A stretch of DNA of 12,217 bases from assembly GCA_943704525.1 (NCBI GenBank), contig CALSCQ010002247.1, positions 1 to 12,217 of the forward strand, in the 5' to 3' direction. This document shows, piece by piece, positions 7,627 to 12,217 of the stretch (the first letter of the stretch is position 1; every line of letters begins with the position of its first letter). A program made the translations under genes and the position numbers. This stretch comes from Pigoraptor vietnamica. Lineage: Eukaryota > Opisthokonta > Filasterea. The notes under the pieces were generated by a model. The model had not been told where the DNA came from, did not search any database, and saw nothing but the letters and a program-made list of their open reading frames with translations.

Positions 7627-9683
7627 TCACCGAAAGTCCCACACTTTGATTGTTCTGCGAAAAACGGCAGAGTTAGCACGCTATTTTCCACTGCTACCAG
7701 CCACCAAACAAACGTGAAAACCAGGCACACACACAAATGGGCGCGCGGGCAAATTCACAGTGAGAGCTCACATTGCAAACACACACACACACACACACAC
7801 ACCAAAAACCGCAATATTCACCTGTCAGTGGACGCGCTCGCAATAAGCTCTTCGTTCGTATCGAGCGCAGTGACGTACTCGAGATGGTGGCCAGTCAGCA
7901 GCTGCAATTCCGGCGCCCCTTCGGCGCACGAGGACGGCGACAGGGCGCGCGATATGCTCTCCACGGCCACGCTCGAGTCGCACCCATAGACGATGCGGTC
8001 GCCGACGGTGCGCAGGCAGCGGAGCACGCACGAGCCGCCAAAGCGCCCGATGCACGCGTGGGATTCCGTGGACCACATGAGAATGGCGCCGTCGACCGAT
8101 CCCGAGAGGAGCCTGCGCTCTGCCGGCAGCAATTCCAGCGCCATCACCCATCCCGCGTGGCCTGTAGCACGGCGCGTCAGGGGCAGCTGGCAGCAGCAAT
8201 GCGACAAGACAGTTGCAGGAAATGTCGCGCGACCAGCAGATTTGTGCAGGGCACGTACCGAGAAGCGTGCGGATGCACTTTCTTTTTGCCGCGCACCACA
8301 CTTTGACGCTGCGGTCGAAGGAACCCGAGTACACGACAGCCCCGTCAAAGACAATGCTGTAGATGGAGCCCGCGTGTCCGTGGAGCACGGCGATGCACCG
8401 CTGCTCCGAAAGCGACCACATGCGCACCGACTGCAATTCAAACACTTCAGCCCTCCATCGCAGCCACAGCACGCAAAGATTACACACACACACACACCCA
8501 AACACACAAGCACACAGAACACACGGGCACGCAAGCCCATAGAAACACACTCAAAGACAGACCTACACTCGCGAGCACAAACCTTATCCACCGAGCCCGA
8601 AACCAAAGTGTCGCCGCAATAACTTAAACAGCGGACCTGCGCTCATGGTGCCAGTAAGTCACCCTGCAAAGGACCAGACGGCAATGCATGCTCGCGCGCG
8701 CCCATGCCCACCACGGCGCTGTGTCCGCTGAGAGTGCCCCGGCACGCCCCCGTGACCGCGTCCCACACCTGCGCAGCCACGGGCACACGTCAGCGGGCCG
8801 CACATTTAGTACCAAACGGCGGACACACGCGTGCCGAGATGCCCGCGAAACGCACCTTGATAGTAGCGTCGATGGAACCGCTCACGAGCTTCTCGTCGTC
8901 GAATTGCACGCAGCGCACGCCCTGCAAATGGGAGCCCGTTGCGCCCTCAGCGACAACGGCCAAAAGAGGAAAAAAGAAGAAGAAAGCGCACGGCGCGCAT
9001 GGATACCTCCACAGGCCGCAATCCAGTGCACTGACGCAGCGGGCACTAGAGGCAGACGGCGCAACGGCACATGGCGCAGTGAGACAGCCAGACATGCACA
9101 CGCACGCACACACACACACACTCGCCTCCGAGTGCCCAGAGAACACCTGCAGACACGCGCCAGAGTCGACGTCGAACTTGCGAATGGTGCCGTCGTAGCT
9201 GCACGAGACAAGGAGACGCCCGCGAAGCTGGATGCACACCACGCTCTCCGTGTGCCCGAGCAGTGTGCGCACGACGTAGTTGCCGTGTCGCCAGTTGCGC
9301 GACAGGCGCTCCCGGCGGGCGTATTGCTGCGAGGGCATTGTGTGGGCTTGTGCGGGCATTTGAACAGCAAGAGAGGCAGCGCACCTCTTTCCAGGAAACA
9401 CCCGCCACGCGACGCACACCGGGCTCGATGCCCCACACCCTCTGCGCCCGGCAGCGCGGCGCCCCTGCACGACCCAAGTCAATCACCTGCTATACTCATC
9501 GCACATAGCAATTGGGCGCACAGAGGGAGCGACGCGTCAGTGCCACTCGGACCCACACAGGCTGTCGTCCTCGGCGAGCACGCGCATGTTCACCGACACG
9601 CACGCGAGGCGGCAGAGGGAGCGCACGTCCAGCCGCGCAAAGATCTGCAGAGCGACCTCCGCAGGCAGCACGTCGAGTATCAT
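7627..9683 (-). CDS. F-box/WD40-repeat protein (probable SCF substrate receptor)
   Basis: Nine exons: 9683-9557, 9464-9385, 9326-9126, 8921-8856, 8768-8712, 8636-8583, 8430-8259, 8161-7822 and 7654-7627. They total 1125 nt and encode 374 residues; every junction keeps phase. An F-box opens the protein (DVLPAEVALQIFARLDVRSL...EDDSLW, residues 4-43; W43 is created by splicing T+GG). Then come SWKEQYARRERLSRNWRHGN, the usual F-box-to-propeller linker, and seven WD repeats starting near 90: LLGHTESVV, FSGHSEGVR, LSGHSAVVR, LHGHAGSIY, LLGHAGWVM, a degenerate sixth (RFGGSCVLRC...), and LTGHHLEYV. The 28-nt last exon supplies TIKVWDFR and the stop, closing the propeller. Proteins of this class (Cdc4, Met30, beta-TrCP, FBXW7) bind Skp1 through the F-box and substrates through the propeller in SCF ubiquitin ligases. 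I cannot assign the exact orthologue. Introns 3, 6 and 8 are unusually long (204, 152, 167 nt) and carry GT repeats. An upstream in-frame extension is possible because the frame is open above the ATG. Confidence 0.88.
7779..7802. repeat. (AC)12 microsatellite in intron 8 of the F-box/WD40 gene
   Basis: A perfect 24-nt AC tract. On the gene's sense strand it is (GT)12, starting about 20 nt after the 5' splice site. It makes intron 8 (7655-7821) one of the longest in the window. Confidence 0.9.
8482..8497. repeat. (AC)8 tract in intron 6 of the F-box/WD40 gene
   Basis: A 16-nt perfect AC tract within a wider CA-rich stretch to about 8525. It is GT-rich on the sense strand and sits inside the 152-nt intron 8431-8582. 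Confidence 0.85.
8922..9125 (-). other. GC-AG intron in the F-box/WD40 gene (intron 3, 204 nt)
   Basis: The exon ends ...TCGGAG and the intron begins GCGAGT, then runs straight into a GT/GC-rich repeat (9095-9121 on the plus strand). The acceptor is CCATTTGCAG after a pyrimidine-rich TTC tract. Splicing at GC gives GHSEGVRCVQF, the exact WD40 spacing (GH, three residues, V). An in-frame GT donor 6 nt further on would add Ala-Ser, so two products are conceivable. Confidence 0.7.
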
Positions 9684-9690
9684 GGCGCGC

Positions 9691-9762
9691 AAGGGGGCCG
9701 TCGCACGCACGGGGGCAGTCGCACGCACGGGGGCCGTCGCACGCACGGGGGCCGTCGCACGC
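9691..9762. repeat. 18-bp tandem repeat, four copies, just upstream of the F-box gene start
   Basis: Four copies of an 18-bp unit (ACGGGGGCCGTCGCACGC with one or two changes) plus a partial fifth. The array begins 8 nt upstream of the ATG at 9683. On the F-box sense strand it is open and in frame, reading V-R-A-T-A-P repeated, so it is either 5' UTR or a coding extension. Confidence 0.9.
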
Positions 9763-9793
9763 ACGGGCGGGGTCCTACAGCACTGCGCCGGTG

Positions 9794-9809
9794 AAAAAAA
9801 AAAAAAAAA
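9794..9809. repeat. 16-nt homopolymer A run
   Basis: Sixteen A on the plus strand. On the minus strand it could act as a polypyrimidine tract or a nucleosome-excluding promoter element. Confidence 0.8.
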
Positions 9810-10040
9810 GCTTTGAAAAGTTGTGTTGTGCGCACGTCACTGGAATGCGATCCGAGCGCTCGCCAGTGCTCTGTTACCGATGCGTCATGCAGGGGTACCC
9901 CTGTGCGTCACGCACAAAAAATGCGAGGCATGCCCTCTGTGTCTCTCTTACGCGAGATGCAGTGAACTGGCGCGTGTGTTGCACGCCCTGGCGGCCACTT
10001 TCTCTGCGCTTGCCTGCTTGTCACCCTGCGGCACGTGGCA

Positions 10041-11003
10041 ATGGCGGCGTCGGGGAAGCTCGTGGTGCTCGGCGGCACCGGCTTTATTGGTGCCGCAATC
10101 TGCCGCGAGGCCGTCCTTCGCGGCTTTGCGAGCGTGGTGGCACTCTCGCGCAGCGGTCGCCGTCCCTCTGCAGATGCGTGGACGGACGGGGTCGAGTGGG
10201 CGCGCGCGAACGCGGATGAACCCGACGCACTCCGCCCGCACGTGGAAGGGGCGACGGCGGTGGTGCATGCCGTGGGAACGCTCTTTGAGCACACGGGGTA
10301 CAAGTCCCTCGCAAAGCCGGAGCGGCTCGTGCGGGAGGGCTTCGGTGTGCTCTCTGGCGGCTCCATAGGCGAGCGCACGTCGTACGAAAAGACGAACCGC
10401 GACACTGCCGTTGCACTCGCGCGTGCAGCGGCAGAGTCGCCCTCGGTGCGCGCCTTCGTGTTCCTCTCCGCCGCCGTGCCTCGCCCCCTTGCATCGCTGC
10501 GCTATGTGTCGACGAAGCGCGAGGCTGAGGAAGCAATCGCACAGATGGGCTCCTATCGCACCGTGGTGCTGCGGCCAGGTGCGCTGTCAGCGTGCATGGT
10601 GTGGCCGCGTGCGCTGACTCTGAATGTGTGCTGACTGTTCGCCGCCGCAGGGCTCGTGTATGCTGACGACGACCCCGTCAGCGCTCCCCTCGCACTTGCC
10701 GTGCGCACTGCCGGTGCCGTCGCCGGCCCGCTGTTCAAGCTCGTGCCTCGCTCGGTCGCCGAGTGGCGGGACCTCTACGTGCCCCCGGTTCACGTGCGCA
10801 CGGTCGCTCGCGCGGCCATCAGCGGCGCGCTGGACGAGAGCGCTTCGGGCGTGTTTTGCGGCGAGGACATTGAGCGCCTGTCCGATTCTGTTGTGCGCGT
10901 GTCAAGCCAGAGCAGCACAGAGGCAGCCCCACCGGGCGCGCAGGTGGCCAGCCCTGCCGCCGGCGCCGTGCCCCCGGACCTGCGCCAGATCCCCGTCGTG
11001 TGA
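10041..11003 (+). CDS. COQ11: COQ11-type NAD(P)-binding protein (atypical SDR, NDUFA9-like)
   Basis: Two exons, 10041-10578 and 10651-11003, encode 296 residues. The 72-nt intron (GTGCGC...CCGCAG) has a CTGAC branch-point-like motif, and splicing completes LRPGLVYADDDP. The ATG at 10041 lies directly before the fold. A Rossmann nucleotide loop GGTGFIG is at residues 11-17, followed by VVALSRSGR, VVHAVGTLFEHTGYKSL, a YEKTNRDTAVALA stretch, and Y155-x3-K159 in YVSTKREAEEAI. LYVPPVHVRTVARAAI is near the C-terminus. This order matches fungal Coq11 and related extended-SDR proteins. Yeast Coq11 associates with the mitochondrial coenzyme Q synthesis complex; its chemistry is unsettled. The last 35 residues or so are Pro/Ala/Ser-rich and look disordered. 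No obvious mitochondrial presequence precedes the Rossmann fold. It is convergent with the next gene, with only 46 nt between stops. Confidence 0.85.
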
Positions 11004-11049
11004 ATGTGAATGTACATATGAGACAAGCGTGTCGATCAGCGGCCGTGTG
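11004..11049. other. 46-nt gap between convergent stop codons
   Basis: This is the entire space between the COQ11 stop and the stop of the minus-strand gene at 11050. It is AT-richer than its flanks (TGAATGTGAATGTACATATG). The two transcripts almost certainly overlap at their 3' ends. Confidence 0.6.
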
Positions 11050-11697
11050 TTATTGCGCTTCCCGCGCGTCCCACGCCGTGTCCATCTTTTGCTGCAGCAC
11101 GGCAAGAAAGTCGCCCGTGATGCCGCTCACGCTCGGCTTGGAGCTCCACGCCTTGTCGCGATAAACATCGGGTCGCTCTGGGAACGCACGGAGTGTCAGC
11201 GACAGCGACGGCCAAATGCACCGGCAGTGCAGACGTTGCCTAGACTAGCCACCGCTAACCCATTCGTTGGATCGCCATTTCGGTTCACGCCAAGCACACC
11301 AACGCGCAACACGGACGCAACGCCCATCCCGCACACCCACCGGCCTCATTAGCCGTCGGGCTGTTCAGCGCCTGACTTCCCGCACGCCATGCTGTAACGC
11401 ATGAGAACGTCAGACCATCCGCACCCACACAAACGCGCGCAGACGCAAGTATGCTAGGCTAGGTGACCCACCCGCGCTGAGCATTTCCTCGGCCTCCGCG
11501 ACATTAAACGCCGCCTGTGGTGCCGGTGACTGCGATGCTGCCGGGGAGTCCGTGCGCGGCTATGCATGCGTCGCGTGGCAGCAGTCAGTTTGGAGAACAC
11601 GGCCACGGTCCCCTGCAAGCCACACGCACCTGCGACTGCGGCGACGGCGACTGCTGCGCTGGCTGAGGGGCGCGCGGCCCGCTATCGCCCGGGCGGC
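11050..11697 (-). CDS. Unrecognised spliced gene, 3' exons
   Basis: No family recognised. Three 3' exons are well supported by phase and splice sites: 11559-11472, 11391-11341 and 11177-11050. A fourth, 11697-11630 (or starting at 11662 with acceptor CCCCTCAG), fits upstream. The joined frame reads a Pro/Gln/Ser-rich stretch (PAQQSPSPQSQ, then SPAASQSPAPQAA), a predicted helix (FNVAEAEEMLSAAWRAGSQ), then ERPDVYRDKAWSSKPSVSG and ITGDFLAVLQQKMDTAWDA, ending in REAQ and TAA. The donors are GTGCGT and GTGGGT (twice), as in the neighbours, and the intron 11560-11629 has a CTGAC branch motif. The disordered segment followed by an amphipathic helical C-terminus suggests a scaffold or complex subunit, but I cannot name it. 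The 163-nt intron 11178-11340 is long for this contig without carrying a GT repeat. The start of the gene is not resolved. Confidence 0.62.
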
Positions 11698-12191
11698 CTG
11701 ATGAGCAGTAGAATGGCATGAGAGGGGCAAGAGAATTGCAGTAAAGAAACAACGTCACACTCACCCGAGCCTCCGCCGCGGCGGCCGCCAGACGCTCGCC
11801 GGCTTCATGCCAGGGAAAAGATGTAAGTCAAGAATGAGCATATGAGCACGCCACGCAGGCACAGTGTGACTTGCGACTGACACACACGCACACACAGAGT
11901 TGGCTTACTCACACGCCATGCGCACGCACAAGGAAACACAAATTGGGACACAGTGGGTCATGCACACACATACACCCACACCACTGACACACACGCGCAC
12001 ACACATGCACACACGCACACATGCACACACGCGCACACGCGCACACGCGCACGATGCATTGCGGCGCACCTCGAGTCGGGTGTCGCGGGCATTCGCTTCC
12101 CACGCACTCTCGGCTGCAGCGGAGACGAGCGGACGGTGTCATAATGTTGGCACGCAGGCGTACACAGCGCGACCTGGTGTTACTGCGACCT
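11698..12191 (-). other. Probable 5' part of the unrecognised gene; exon frame unresolved
   Basis: A donor GTGAGT at 11764 ends a short exon that is Ala-rich in one frame (RLAAAAAEAR). A donor GTGCGC after CTCGAG (exon ending at 12071) ends another, with frames reading either ESAWEANARDTRLE or an Arg-rich sequence. Candidate starts are the ATG at 12142 and an ATG near 12086. Several exon combinations keep phase with the downstream exons, so I do not choose one. The intron between holds a large CA-rich repeat. Confidence 0.35.
11961..12052. repeat. Degenerate CA/CG-rich repeat, about 90 nt
   Basis: Imperfect alternating purine-pyrimidine tract of ACAC, GCAC and CATGCACAC units, GT-rich on the minus strand. 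It lies just downstream of a putative minus-strand donor at 12070, matching the placement of the GT repeats in the F-box/WD40 introns. Confidence 0.8.
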
Positions 12192-12210
12192 GGGGGGGGG
12201 GGGGGGGGGG
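12192..12210. repeat. Poly-G run near the right edge
   Basis: Nineteen G, followed by only seven further bases. It is preceded by two copies of GCGACCTGG 16 nt apart (12169 and 12185), which may mark an assembly error or slippage. Together with the left poly-G it probably limited the assembly. Confidence 0.85.
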
Positions 12211-12217
12211 CGACAAA

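Larger units (their letters stand above)
9684..10040. promoter_or_regulatory. Divergent intergenic region between the F-box gene and COQ11
   Basis: 357 nt between two divergent start codons. It holds the 18-bp repeat array, a 16-A run at 9794-9809, a CACGTCAC element near 9832, and a perfect 10-bp palindrome CGAGCGCTCG near 9855. No conserved coding segment was recognised. On the minus strand the A-run becomes a T-run followed by CAG and TAG, which resembles a 3' splice site upstream of the F-box ATG. Confidence 0.5.

Noticed and set aside
8688-9794. 368-residue plus-strand open frame across the F-box/WD40 gene
   Set aside because: It crosses introns and CA repeats and shows no domain. The minus strand has F-box and WD repeats with consistent splicing.
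9794-9809. A16 run as the poly(A) tail of a retroposed element
   Set aside because: No target-site duplication or element body was found beside it.
11961-12052. CA-rich block as a telomere or CRISPR array
   Set aside because: Units are irregular dinucleotide-type repeats without spacers or a telomeric unit, and they appear to lie in an intron.
1-12217. tRNA, rRNA or transposon genes
   Set aside because: No cloverleaf-like segment, rRNA-like sequence, transposase or terminal inverted repeats were recognised on reading both strands.

Overview
This window looks like a complete short contig from a GC-rich, intron-rich unicellular eukaryote. It ends in homopolymer G on both sides (10 G at the left, 19 G near the right). 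Genes are closely packed. Introns are short, mostly 58-100 nt, and I placed them by reading-frame continuity and family alignment. Donors are mostly GTGGGT or GTGCGT, and many introns carry a CTGAC/CTAAC branch-point-like motif near the acceptor. Two genes carry animal-type signalling domains: a CSK-like SH2 domain and a SHIP-type inositol 5-phosphatase. A third encodes a fungal-type homoaconitase of alpha-aminoadipate lysine synthesis. Animals lack that pathway and fungi lack CSK and SHIP. The combination suggests a unicellular holozoan that still makes lysine. A Corallochytrium-like lineage is my best guess, but this is inference only.

Layout. (1) 26-527, minus: N-terminal part of a CSK-like SH2 protein, running off the left edge. 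(2) 1047-1971, minus: six-exon kinetochore subunit NNF1/PMF1. (3) 1972-2221: divergent promoter with CCAAT and CACGTG. (4) 2222-4674, plus: seven-exon mitochondrial homoaconitase LYS4, including a GC-AG intron. (5) 4953-7550, plus: intronless SHIP-like phosphatase with two SAM domains where animal SHIPs have an SH2. (6) 7627-9683, minus: nine-exon F-box/WD40 protein with seven predicted blades and a second GC-AG intron. (7) 10041-11003, plus: two-exon COQ11-type NAD(P)-binding protein. (8) 11050 to about 12142, minus: a spliced gene I do not recognise.

The genes do not form one pathway. LYS4 and COQ11 are metabolic and probably mitochondrial. NNF1 and the F-box/WD40 protein concern chromosome segregation and probably ubiquitin ligation. 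The SH2 protein and the SHIP-like enzyme point to tyrosine-kinase and phosphoinositide signalling. Stop codons of convergent pairs lie only 76 and 46 nt apart, so their 3' UTRs probably overlap.

The most interesting points are the SAM-SAM-PHR-phosphatase-C2 SHIP relative, the CSK-like SH2 without a visible SH3, two GC-AG introns that each have an in-frame GT alternative, and GT-repeat tracts in the long introns. No RNA genes, transposons or CRISPR arrays were seen.
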